64,000 nucleotides of DNA from Phycisphaerales bacterium. GTDB lineage: Bacteria; Planctomycetota; Phycisphaerae; Phycisphaerales; UBA1924. The stretch is from NCBI GenBank assembly GCA_020849615.1, contig JADLFW010000019.1, positions 1-64,000 on the forward strand, read 5' to 3'. The notes under the pieces are model-generated. The model had not been told where the DNA came from. It was given only the letters and a program-made list of their open reading frames with translations, and searched no databases. Below, in pieces: positions 8,105 through 14,883 of the stretch. The position numbers were made by a program, and so were the translations under genes. Numbering within the stretch: the stretch's first letter is position 1; every line of letters begins with the position of its first letter.

Positions 8105-9808
8105 ATGTCGTCAATCATGAACGCGCAGAAGGCGCTCGCAGCCCTGGCGGAGAAGCCCACATGGCTTCTGGACGAGTTGCCCGCCGGGATCACCGAAGAC
8201 ATTCTGCGCGTCCTTGACGACGATGGACACCTTGAGTTCCGCCCGCGCTGGAACTGGAAGCAGCGAGCGTTCCCGAATCTTCCGAAGTCGCCGCCCCGCG
8301 GGCCGTGGCCTTACGGCTGGATCTCACCCAATGCCCGGCCCACCTTGGCCGGTACGTGGTCGAAGATCTTTGAGCTGATGAGCAAGCCCGGCGAGTTGAT
8401 CCCCGAGGTGAGGATCAACGAGAAGGGCCGAGCGGCGTTGGCCCGCCAACGTCTCGCAGACACTGAACGTGCCGACCCGGCTCCGCCGGACACGCCCGGT
8501 CAGCCCGCGGCACATATGCTCCGGTTCATGCAAGGAAGCGCCAAGCCCAAGCCGCACCGCCGCGACCCCGTACCTGTACGTCCCAAGCCCGTCCGCGACA
8601 TGCTGGACGCGCTCATCGACCTTGAGATCGAGACCGACTTCGTCGTCGAGCTGATGGAGGAGGCGATCGTCTGGATTAGCCGCATCAGCGAGTTCCGCCC
8701 TCCGATGCAGTTCAAGTGGGATGATGTTCCATCCGCCGAGGATGATCCGGTCAGGCGACAGAGGGCCATCGAGCAACGACAGACGAGCGCCCGCGGCACG
8801 TGCCCCATCCACGCTCGACTGAGCAATATCCGCGACCGGATGTTCTACACCGTTCAGGACTGGCGGTCACATCTGCACCGGGCGCGGGCGTTGATCCCAA
8901 CGATCACCGAGTGGACCGACCGAAAGGACGACCCCGCGATCGATCGATGGTCGGCGAACCTGCGGGAGGAACTGGGGGTGCTCGGCGGCGTAATACACCC
9001 CGACTTCGTCGGCGACCTCCCTAGAATCAACCGCGATAGCGTCGAGGACCTGAAAACCGCGATCGCGAAGATCTCCGAGCGGATCGACGACCTCAAGAGG
9101 ATCGGACCGGAGGAGCCGGCCGAGCCTTTGACTCCGATGGTGGCCATCGAAGTCCTCGACGCCCGACCTTCCTGGTTCCTGAACAAGCTACCGAGCGGGG
9201 TAACGCTCGATGTGTTGCGCGTGCTTGATGCCGACCGCTTCATCGAGGTCCGGCACCTCACAGCGAAGAACCAGGCCGAGTTTCGCGGCGATCCCACCCC
9301 ACCGTTGACGCAGACAAGCGAGTGGTACTCGCCCACGCTCGTGCCCACCAACATGGGGACATGGGACACCATCTTTAAGGTAATGGCCCGCGGTGACCGT
9401 CACGCTCCTGAACTGCGCGTCACAGACAAGGCTCGGGCGGAGCTAGCCCGACGCCGACTAGCAGCCCGGGATACGGACGCGGCGCCTGTCGCGCCCACTC
9501 GGGCTCCAATACAAGCGGTGGTCGTCACTCCGGAACCGTGGTGCGATCAGAGCCGCTCCGTCGAAGACCGTCTGCGGTACTACATGGCGCACTTGGGCAA
9601 GCACGGGCAAGTCACCCGCCCTTCGTGCCGGGATGTGGCCGCGGCGATACGCGCGGGTGCGAGTTCCGTGACCGAGACCAAGGCATGGGAGGACTGGGGA
9701 ATGGTCGCCGTCCCCGGCAAGGAAGTGCAGGACGAGGACCGGCGTCAGCCCCAGCAGTCGAAGCGGGTTGAGGCCGAGCGGATCTCGCAGGAAGACGGCG
9801 ACGACTAA
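8105..9808 (+). CDS. Island protein with two copies of a ~100-residue winged-helix-like domain
   Basis: The 567-residue protein has an N-terminal domain (ALAALAEKPTWLLDELPAG, then DILRVLDDDGHLEFR, TLAGTWSKIFELM, PEVRINEKGRAALARQRLA) that recurs around residue 345 (AIEVLDARPSWFLNKLPSG, then DVLRVLDADRFIEVR, NMGTWDTIFKVM, PELRVTDKARAELARRRLA). The order of helices and the turn in each copy suggest a winged-helix DNA- or protein-binding unit. The two copies are joined by a charged helical region of about 220 residues, possibly coiled-coil. The ATG at 8105 has an AAGGAGG site. No catalytic motif was found. It stands alone on its strand, so the role is unknown. Confidence 0.6.
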   Translation: MSSIMNAQKALAALAEKPTWLLDELPAGITEDILRVLDDDGHLEFRPRWNWKQRAFPNLPKSPPRGPWPYGWISPNARPTLAGTWSKIFELMSKPGELIPEVRINEKGRAALARQRLADTERADPAPPDTPGQPAAHMLRFMQGSAKPKPHRRDPVPVRPKPVRDMLDALIDLEIETDFVVELMEEAIVWISRISEFRPPMQFKWDDVPSAEDDPVRRQRAIEQRQTSARGTCPIHARLSNIRDRMFYTVQDWRSHLHRARALIPTITEWTDRKDDPAIDRWSANLREELGVLGGVIHPDFVGDLPRINRDSVEDLKTAIAKISERIDDLKRIGPEEPAEPLTPMVAIEVLDARPSWFLNKLPSGVTLDVLRVLDADRFIEVRHLTAKNQAEFRGDPTPPLTQTSEWYSPTLVPTNMGTWDTIFKVMARGDRHAPELRVTDKARAELARRRLAARDTDAAPVAPTRAPIQAVVVTPEPWCDQSRSVEDRLRYYMAHLGKHGQVTRPSCRDVAAAIRAGASSVTETKAWEDWGMVAVPGKEVQDEDRRQPQQSKRVEAERISQEDGDD

Positions 9809-9816
9809 CGCCCTCG

Positions 9817-9950
9817 GCACCGAGCGCGACCGAGCGCCGCAGGAATCCTCGGAAGATTTTGACGGGCGATAGTGGGCTCAGAACGCCGGTTCTGACACCG
9901 ATCGTTGCCCTGCGCGCTCGTTCAGCACCGAGCGCCGCCGAGCGCCGGGG
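9817..9950. repeat. Imperfect direct repeats flanking a palindrome, upstream of the excisionase-replication operon
   Basis: Two 26-bp copies of a GCACCGAGCGC...CCGAGCGCCG motif (9817-9842 and 9925-9950, a few mismatches) flank a perfect palindrome with arms CAGAAC/GTTCTG around a 4-base loop (9879-9894). The array lies 60 bases upstream of the small HTH gene, so it is a candidate operator or replication/excision control site. Confidence 0.5.
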
Positions 9951-10010
9951 GACCCGGTAGGGGGCACGCGCAGGCTGTTCCTGGCGCGGGCCCGCCGCCG
10001 GAGTCATCAC

Positions 10011-10214
10011 ATGCCCGCCCGCAAGGAAGCGTCGAAGGCTGTTGAGCCGAAGCTGTGGACCGTCCCCGAGACGGCGACCGTCCTGCACATCTCGCCGCGC
10101 AGCGTCTGGAGGCTGATCGGCGCCAACGAAATCGAGGTGGTCCGCCTGGGCAAGTGCACCAGGGTGCGGATCAGTTCGGTGGAACGGCTGCTCGCCGCAG
10201 GAGGTGTCCGGTGA
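10011..10214 (+). CDS. Excisionase / MerR-type helix-turn-helix protein, 67 aa
   Basis: The core KLWTVPETATVLHISPRSVWRLIGANEIEVVRLGKCTRVRISSVERLLA is a textbook HTH_17/excisionase domain: a wing-helix unit that binds DNA and bends it. Such proteins direct excision by tyrosine recombinases or act as small regulators. It heads a tightly packed operon in which each gene overlaps the next (10211, 10515, 11996), leading to the ATPase and followed by the integrase. This context supports an element-encoded directionality or copy-control factor. The ATG at 10011 has a modest GGAG upstream. Confidence 0.75.
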   Translation: MPARKEASKAVEPKLWTVPETATVLHISPRSVWRLIGANEIEVVRLGKCTRVRISSVERLLAAGGVR

Positions 10215-10522
10215 GCGCGACCTCCTCCAAAAGCGCCGACGGCCCGGAGGGGCCCGGGCCGCACGGCAAATTCGAACACCGCTCCGAGGATAGCGAACCC
10301 CTCCGCTGCGTGTCGTGCGGCGACCTGGCCGACACGGTGGTCTACGCCACGTTCTCGAACGGCAGCGTGAGGGTCAGCATCGGCTCGTGCGCGACTCACG
10401 CGCCCGCAAGCGATGACGCCGCCCTGGAGCTGCTCGACACCGCCCTGCGGGCGATCGCGGGCGTGGTGAACGAGGCCGATGAAGAGGCGAGGAAGTGCCG
10501 GACGGAGGCGCGCCGTGACTAG
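10211..10522 (+). CDS. Hypothetical zinc-binding protein, 103 aa
   Basis: It starts at a GTG that overlaps the stop codon of the excisionase-like gene (GTGA), so translation is probably coupled. The product contains RCVSCGDLADTVVYATFSNG with a Cys-x2-Cys pair and a later SCATHAP, a possible Cys3His zinc site. A helical C-terminus follows (LELLDTALRAIAGVVNEADEEARK). It overlaps the ATPase gene by 8 bases. No family was recognised. The position between an excisionase and a replication-type ATPase suggests an accessory role in element maintenance. Confidence 0.55.
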   Translation: MSATSSKSADGPEGPGPHGKFEHRSEDSEPLRCVSCGDLADTVVYATFSNGSVRVSIGSCATHAPASDDAALELLDTALRAIAGVVNEADEEARKCRTEARRD

Positions 10523-11999
10523 CAGCGTCCCTCCAAGCTCAAGAACGCCCAAGCCCGTACAAGGCGGAGGACATCAGGTCCAGCTCGCGTACGGCCTGAT
10601 GCGGTACCCCGAAGCCCGCTCCGTCCTCTTGGCCCGCGGGATCAGCCCGGCGTACTTCAGCGATTCGGCCTGCCGGAAGGTCGTGGCGTGGGTAACGGCG
10701 GGCAAACCTGAACCGGCGCCGGACGATGTGGTCGCCGCGCTCCAACAGCTCGAGGATCAGTTCCCCTTCTGCCCGGTGAACAACGCCGCCGAGGCGATCA
10801 GTGACATCGAGCGGCTCACCGGCAACTTCGCCGAGGAACACGCGAGCGTTCTCTGGCAGGCGGAAGCCCGGGGCGAGAACACGACGAATTCGATTCGCGC
10901 ACCTATAGAGAAGGGGTCTGCGCGAATCGAATGGGACCCGGTACCCATCGAGGATCTGGGGCCGGCGGTCCCGCCCGACTGGCTATGGACCGGCTTCTTG
11001 GCCAAGCAGCACATCACCCTGTTCGTCGGCCTGTGGAAGTGCGGGAAGACGACGCTCGTCACCCATCTCCTCCGCGACTTGAAGACGGGCGGGGGACTGA
11101 TCGGCACCGGCGCCGGCGGCAGAAAGGTGCTGCTGGTGACCGAGGAGGGCCCCACGCTCTGGACGCGGCGGCGCGACGACTTGGGTCTGAGCGAGACGGT
11201 CGATGTCCTGATCCGTCCGTTTATGACAAAGCCTGACCACGCGGCGTGGCGGGAGTTCCTGGAACACCTCCGCGCGCTGGTGATCGCCCGCGGGTACGAC
11301 CTGGTCGTCTTCGACACGCTGTCGAACCTCTGGCCGGTGATGAACGAGAACGACGCCGGCGAGGTCGGGGCCGCCCTGATGCCCCTGCGGGCCCTCAGCG
11401 ACGCCGGGCCCGCCCTGATGCTGATCCACCACCCCCGTAAGGGCGGGGGCGACGAAGCCCAAGCGACGCGCGGCTCCGGGGCCCTGCCGGGCTTCGTGGA
11501 CGTGATCATGGAACTGGGCCGCTACGCCAAGGACGACCCGTATGACCGTCGGCGGGTTCTCAAGACCCATTCCCGGTTCGAGGAGTCCATGCCCGAGTCG
11601 GTGATCGAGCTGACCGACGCCGGCTACCTCGTGGTGGGCGACAAGATCCAGGTGAAGCAAGGCGACAGGGCGGCGGTGATCGCCGGCATCCTGCCCGAGG
11701 AAGGCAGCGGCCTGACACCGGAGGAGGTTCTTGATCGGTGGACGACGGAACCCAGGCCGGGCCTGCGGTCGGTTGAGACCGACCTGGCCGCCGGTGCCTC
11801 CGGCGGCCGGTGGGTCAAGACGGGCGGCGGCAAGAGGGGCGACCCCTTCCGCTTCCGCCGGGCCAATGGATTCGATTCGCGCAAACCCGCTTCCTTAGGT
11901 GCGCGAATCGAATCCGAGCCATCGGCGCCCGCGCAAACCCCGGCAATAAAGCCCATGCCCGAGGCTACGGACGAGGGCGAATGGAGGGCGGTCGTATGA
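10515..11999 (+). CDS. DnaB-N-like plus RecA-like (AAA_25/RepA-type) ATPase, probable replication helicase of the element
   Basis: The 494-residue protein has an N-terminal helical region (residues 20-105, QVQLAYGLMRYPEARSVLLA) resembling the DnaB N-terminal domain. A RecA-fold ATPase follows from about residue 155, with Walker A GLWKCGKTT (172-180), Walker B LVVFDTL (about 263-269) and a LMLIHHPRKGGG sensor stretch. This matches the AAA_25/RepA group of hexameric helicases used by plasmids and integrative elements. I chose the GTG at 10515 because GGAGG lies just upstream and it overlaps the preceding gene by 8 bases. The gene carries two long inverted repeats in its own coding sequence. The last 60 residues are low complexity. 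Confidence 0.75.
   Translation: MTSSVPPSSRTPKPVQGGGHQVQLAYGLMRYPEARSVLLARGISPAYFSDSACRKVVAWVTAGKPEPAPDDVVAALQQLEDQFPFCPVNNAAEAISDIERLTGNFAEEHASVLWQAEARGENTTNSIRAPIEKGSARIEWDPVPIEDLGPAVPPDWLWTGFLAKQHITLFVGLWKCGKTTLVTHLLRDLKTGGGLIGTGAGGRKVLLVTEEGPTLWTRRRDDLGLSETVDVLIRPFMTKPDHAAWREFLEHLRALVIARGYDLVVFDTLSNLWPVMNENDAGEVGAALMPLRALSDAGPALMLIHHPRKGGGDEAQATRGSGALPGFVDVIMELGRYAKDDPYDRRRVLKTHSRFEESMPESVIELTDAGYLVVGDKIQVKQGDRAAVIAGILPEEGSGLTPEEVLDRWTTEPRPGLRSVETDLAAGASGGRWVKTGGGKRGDPFRFRRANGFDSRKPASLGARIESEPSAPAQTPAIKPMPEATDEGEWRAVV
10888..10932. repeat. Perfect 14-bp inverted repeat inside the ATPase gene, copy 1
   Basis: Arms ATTCGATTCGCGCA (10888-10901) and its exact reverse complement (10919-10932) are separated by 17 bases. 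The same arm sequence recurs at 11868-11915. Confidence 0.85.
11868..11915. repeat. Perfect 16-bp inverted repeat inside the ATPase gene, copy 2
   Basis: Arms of 16 bases (11868-11883 and 11900-11915) contain the same 14-base core as copy 1 plus GG/CC ends; the spacer is 16 bases. The copies are read in different codon frames (N-S-I-R-A in copy 1, F-D-S-R in copy 2), so protein sequence does not explain the conservation. Confidence 0.85.
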
Positions 12000-12424
12000 C
12001 GCCGCTCCCCATCGTCCGGCTTCTCGCCGATCTCAGGGAGGCAGGCGTGGAACTGGCTGTCCGCGACGGGCGGCTGATGCACCGCCCCAGGGTCATCGAC
12101 TCTGACATCGCCGCGCGGCTCGCGGCTCACAAGACCGAGCTGATGAGCGCGGTCGGCGGCGAGACAGCGGAGCCGATCTCGTGGCCCGCGCCGACCGGCA
12201 CGCATAGGCACGAGCAGTGCCGTATGTGCAGGAGGAGTCTGTGGTGGGCGTTACGGGTCACGGATCAGTTGTGGACTTGTGCTCATTGCCATCCGCCGCA
12301 CGCGATCCTCGGGAGCATCTTCTGGCGCGGTGCTGATCAGCCGCCGGTCAGGGTGACGGGCTCATCGACGCCGAACAAACAGTCTTGCGCCCCGACTTCC
12401 CTCGCGCGGATGTCGAGACCGTGA
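11996..12424 (+). CDS. TubC-N-like domain plus zinc ribbon, small accessory protein, 142 aa
   Basis: The ATG overlaps the stop codon of the ATPase gene (ATGA). The first 45 residues (LPIVRLLADLREAGVELAVRDGRLMHRPR) resemble the small TubC N-terminal docking-like fold that is often found downstream of such ATPases in integrative elements. Residues 70-100 hold a zinc ribbon (CRMCRRSLWWALR... WTCAHCHPP). The combination suggests a primase-associated or adaptor protein partnering the helicase. The last 30 residues are low complexity. The family assignment is tentative. Confidence 0.6.
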   Translation: MTPLPIVRLLADLREAGVELAVRDGRLMHRPRVIDSDIAARLAAHKTELMSAVGGETAEPISWPAPTGTHRHEQCRMCRRSLWWALRVTDQLWTCAHCHPPHAILGSIFWRGADQPPVRVTGSSTPNKQSCAPTSLARMSRP

Positions 12425-12469
12425 TCTAGGAAAGCGTGGCACGCCGCCGCGATCAACAGGAGTTCAACG

Positions 12470-13552
12470 ATGGGCAAGCTGTACAAGAGAGATGGGCGCT
12501 GGGGCATCGACTTCCGGGACGCCCGGGGTCAGCGCGTGCGGAAGGTCGTCGCGGCCGACAAGTCGGTAGCGCAGACGATTCTGGCTGACGCGATGAAGGC
12601 GGTGGAGAAGATGAAGGCGGGGGTGCTCATGGCCGACCCGCGCGAAGGCAGGAAGCCGATCGACGGACAGATCGACGCCTACCTCGCCGAGCTGAAGAGA
12701 CTCGGCCGCGACGACATGTACCGATACACGATCCGCAAGCACCTCGAAGGAGCGGCGGAGTCACAGGGCTGGTCGCGGTTGACAGACTGCACGCCCCAAT
12801 CCATCTCGGCGCGACTCAAGCAGCTCGCGGACGCCAACCTCGCCGCCAAAACCCAGAACGCCCACCGGGCCGACCTCAACGCCTTCTTCGCGTGGTGCGT
12901 ACGTACGGGCCGCCTGGAGGCCAACCCCTGCGCCGCCGTCCCGAAGTCGGCGGTGAAGGCCGACAAGAAGCGCCGGGCCCTAAGCCCGTCCGAGATCCGC
13001 GACCTGCTGGAGACGGCGCCGCCGGAGCGGGCCATTTGCTATCGCTTCCTCGCGCTGACGGGCTTGAGGAGAAGCGAGGCGGCGCAGATCCAGTGGGCCC
13101 ATCTTCACCTCGACGGCGTCAACGCCCACATCGAACTGCCGCCGACCATCACCAAGTCGGGCCACGCCGAGGCGGTGCCGCTGGTGCCCGAACTCGCGGC
13201 GGCGCTCCGGGATCACCGGGACGATGCCAGCGACCGCGACCCGGTCTTCGCCGAGATCCCCTCCATGCCCGAGTTCCGGGATGACCTCGCCGATGCCGGG
13301 ATCGAGGAGGTGGATGCCCGCGGACGCAAGGTCGTCCTGCACAGCCTCCGCCACAGCCTCGCGACCATGCTAGCGGCCTCGGGCGTCCCGATGCCCGTCG
13401 CGCAGCGCATCATGCGCCACCGCGACATCAAGCTCACCGCCGAGGTCTACCAGGACGAAGCGATGTTGCCGCTCCACGCCGCGATGCAGGCGCTGCCGAG
13501 CCTGAGCAGTCCGGCGGTTGCGCACGGGCCGAAAGCCGCGAGCGGGGCGTAA
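12470..13552 (+). CDS. Tyrosine recombinase / integrase of the element
   Basis: The 360-residue protein has the standard layout: an N-terminal arm-binding region (MGKLYKRDGRWGIDFRD), a core-binding SAM-like domain (residues 66-160), and a catalytic domain. The catalytic residues are visible: Arg200 (ALTGLRRSE), Lys229 (ITKSGHAEAVPL), His291 and Arg294 (HSLRHSLATML), His317 (RHRDIKLTAEVY) and nucleophile Tyr327. The enzyme should catalyse integration and excision at the nearby tRNA-Gln. It is encoded 45 bases after the ATPase operon and about 1.1 kb from the tRNA 3' end. The SD is AGGAG and the start is ATG. Confidence 0.92.
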   Translation: MGKLYKRDGRWGIDFRDARGQRVRKVVAADKSVAQTILADAMKAVEKMKAGVLMADPREGRKPIDGQIDAYLAELKRLGRDDMYRYTIRKHLEGAAESQGWSRLTDCTPQSISARLKQLADANLAAKTQNAHRADLNAFFAWCVRTGRLEANPCAAVPKSAVKADKKRRALSPSEIRDLLETAPPERAICYRFLALTGLRRSEAAQIQWAHLHLDGVNAHIELPPTITKSGHAEAVPLVPELAAALRDHRDDASDRDPVFAEIPSMPEFRDDLADAGIEEVDARGRKVVLHSLRHSLATMLAASGVPMPVAQRIMRHRDIKLTAEVYQDEAMLPLHAAMQALPSLSSPAVAHGPKAASGA

Positions 13553-13600
13553 GCGCGCCGATCCCCGCAGCGCGGCTCGCGCGTTGCGGGCCCCCACCCG

Positions 13601-14017
13601 TCAGGGGCAGACCGGCGGGGGACCTTCCACCAGTTCGAGATCATCAGGGTGGAGGTATCTGTACCCGCCCTCGCGGTGATCCCAACTCCATCCGGCTCTC
13701 CGCAGTTCTTCGACAACGTCGGCGTAGGTACCCTCGCCGCCCGGGAAGAGCTGGGTCTCGTCGAGCTGGCACCGAAGGCGCGGTTCGGAAGATCGCCAAT
13801 CCCAGTCGAGCGGCCATACCCGGTGCCCGCGCCACCGTGCTTCGGGGTAGAAGGTCACTTCGTCGGGCGGCACAGCGCCGGACACCATCGAACCGCACGG
13901 CGATTCAAAGTGCTTCGGATACGGCATCCGGGCGCTCGCTTGCAGTCCGCAGGTGCCTCTGTCGCGGCTGACGCCGGGCGTCAGGAACCAGTAGCCCTGA
14001 TAGCGGCACAGGATCAT
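13601..14017 (-). CDS. Hypothetical protein, 138 aa
   Basis: The ATG at 14017 follows a GGAG site. The product has a distinctive C-terminal half: DEVTFYPEARWRGHRVWPLDWDWRSSEPRLRCQL, then TYADVVEELRRAGWSWDHREGGYRYLHPDDLELV, which reads as a small alpha/beta fold with many Trp and Arg. No known family was recognised. It is the second gene of a two-gene leftward unit that converges on the integrase gene. Confidence 0.5.
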   Translation of the reverse strand: MILCRYQGYWFLTPGVSRDRGTCGLQASARMPYPKHFESPCGSMVSGAVPPDEVTFYPEARWRGHRVWPLDWDWRSSEPRLRCQLDETQLFPGGEGTYADVVEELRRAGWSWDHREGGYRYLHPDDLELVEGPPPVCP

Positions 14018-14039
14018 GAACGGCTCCAGAGCGTTGCAC

Positions 14040-14417
14040 TCACTGCGCAGGGTTCGTGTCCCGCATTTGGAAGTAGCCTTCGGCCTCGCGCCGCAACACG
14101 ATCGTGTCGATGCCGAGGTACTCCGTAAGCCGCTTGAGGTCGTCATCCTTCCACCCGGACTTCTGGAGCCACTCGAACCGCAGTCGCTTCCAGTTGCTCT
14201 GGAGCGTTTCGGCACCGGACGGATGGTCACCATGACCGAACTGCGTCTCACATCGCATGCAGATGTCCTGCGAGCCGAATCTGCCGTCGCCGGCGTAGGG
14301 AGCGCAATCGCGCAGGGATTCTGCACAGACGGGGCAAAGCCAATCACCATTCTCAATCTGACGCAGTTCGAACGTCTCGCCATCGGACCGCGTGATGATT
14401 GTCCTCTTCAGGCTCAC
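14040..14417 (-). CDS. Hypothetical zinc-binding protein, 125 aa
   Basis: I chose the GTG at 14417, preceded by AGGGGA at a good distance, over a TTG 24 bases upstream. The product contains CPVCAESLRDCAPY and CMRCETQFGHGDH, giving a likely zinc ribbon of four Cys with His nearby. A helical C-terminus follows (LQKSGWKDDDLKRLTEYLGI). It probably forms a transcript with the 138-residue protein 22 bases downstream. Genes of this sort, sitting between integrase and attachment site, are often late-acquired cargo. The function is unknown. Confidence 0.5.
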   Translation of the reverse strand: MSLKRTIITRSDGETFELRQIENGDWLCPVCAESLRDCAPYAGDGRFGSQDICMRCETQFGHGDHPSGAETLQSNWKRLRFEWLQKSGWKDDDLKRLTEYLGIDTIVLRREAEGYFQMRDTNPAQ

Positions 14418-14446
14418 GGCAGGTCCCCTATTGCGTGCCAACTCCT

Positions 14447-14463
14447 CTAGGAAACCATCCTAG
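14447..14463. repeat. 17-bp inverted repeat resembling the tRNA-Gln T-arm
   Basis: CTAGGA and TCCTAG flank 5 bases. The tRNA T-arm on the same strand (14666-14682) is another 17-bp palindrome-like unit beginning CTAGGA and ending CCTAG. It may be a recombinase core-type site or a secondary site. Confidence 0.5.
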
Positions 14464-14511
14464 TTGGTCTACCGAAAACGCCTCGTTCTCTAGGATCGCG
14501 CCTCATCTTCC

Positions 14512-14634
14512 GTGCCCAAAACGTGCCAACTCAGGGGCACGTCGGGGCACATCCTGGCACACATCCGCGCGTTGATCCCGCATCGGAACTCCGCGCAACG
14601 TCGCGTCCGGGCGTCACTTGGCACGCCGGGGCAC
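14512..14634. repeat. Helically phased GGCAC repeats between integrase side and tRNA
   Basis: GGCAC occurs at 14536, 14546 and 14556 and again at 14620 and 14630, each spaced exactly 10 bases within its group. The complement GTGCC lies at 14512 and 14523. Spacing of one helical turn suggests a protein-binding array, such as arm-type sites for integrase or accessory-factor sites. Confidence 0.55.
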
Positions 14635-14657
14635 ACCCTCTCGTAAGTCCTTGAAAA

Positions 14658-14728
14658 CTGGGGATCTAGGATTTGAACCTAGACTAACTGATCCAGAGTC
14701 AGTCGTGCTACCGTTACACCAATCCCCA
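14658..14728 (-). tRNA. tRNA-Gln (anticodon CUG)
   Basis: Reading leftward, the acceptor stem TGGGGAT pairs fully with ATCCCCA. The D-arm contains TAACGGTAG. The anticodon stem ACTGA/TCAGT encloses the loop CTCTGGA (anticodon CTG). The T-arm TAGG-TTCAAAT-CCTA is intact and the discriminator is G. A U1-A72 pair is normal for bacterial tRNA-Gln. CCA is not encoded. Its 3' end faces the integrase, so the T-arm is the probable attachment site of the element. Confidence 0.95.
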
Positions 14729-14792
14729 ATCGAACGGTCCGCGGCCGCGCGGGCCATCCCACCGAGCCCGAAATCGTACCCCCAAGCCGGGC

Positions 14793-14848
14793 CCAGACAA
14801 GCGAGGCCAGACAAGCGACCCCAGACAAGCGATCCCAGACAAGCCGGG
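14793..14848. repeat. Four tandem copies of a 14-bp unit (CCAGACAAGCGANN)
   Basis: The units begin at 14793, 14807, 14821 and 14835 and are identical in the first ten bases (CCAGACAAGC). The array lies between the tRNA-Gln gene and the end of the metalloprotease gene, 65-120 bases upstream of the tRNA. Confidence 0.8.
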
Positions 14849-14883
14849 CCCGCCGCATCCCCGCGCTGCCGGGCCCGCCCCGA

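Larger units (their letters stand above)
1..14682. mobile_element. Integrated element (phage- or plasmid-like island), right end at tRNA-Gln; left end outside the window
   Basis: The stretch from the left edge to the T-arm of tRNA-Gln carries a tyrosine recombinase, an excisionase-type HTH protein, a DnaB-N/RecA-like ATPase, a terminase small subunit, a ParB-methyltransferase fusion, an orphan RES toxin and many tiny zinc-ribbon or unknown proteins. No core metabolic gene is present. The recombinase gene lies about 1.1 kb from the 3' end of the tRNA, the usual arrangement for integration into a tRNA 3' end. Asp codon use also differs from the chromosome to the right (see findings). The left attachment site was not seen and is probably beyond position 1. 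Whether this is a defective prophage, a satellite or a conjugative remnant cannot be decided, because no capsid, tail or transfer gene is in view. Confidence 0.75.
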
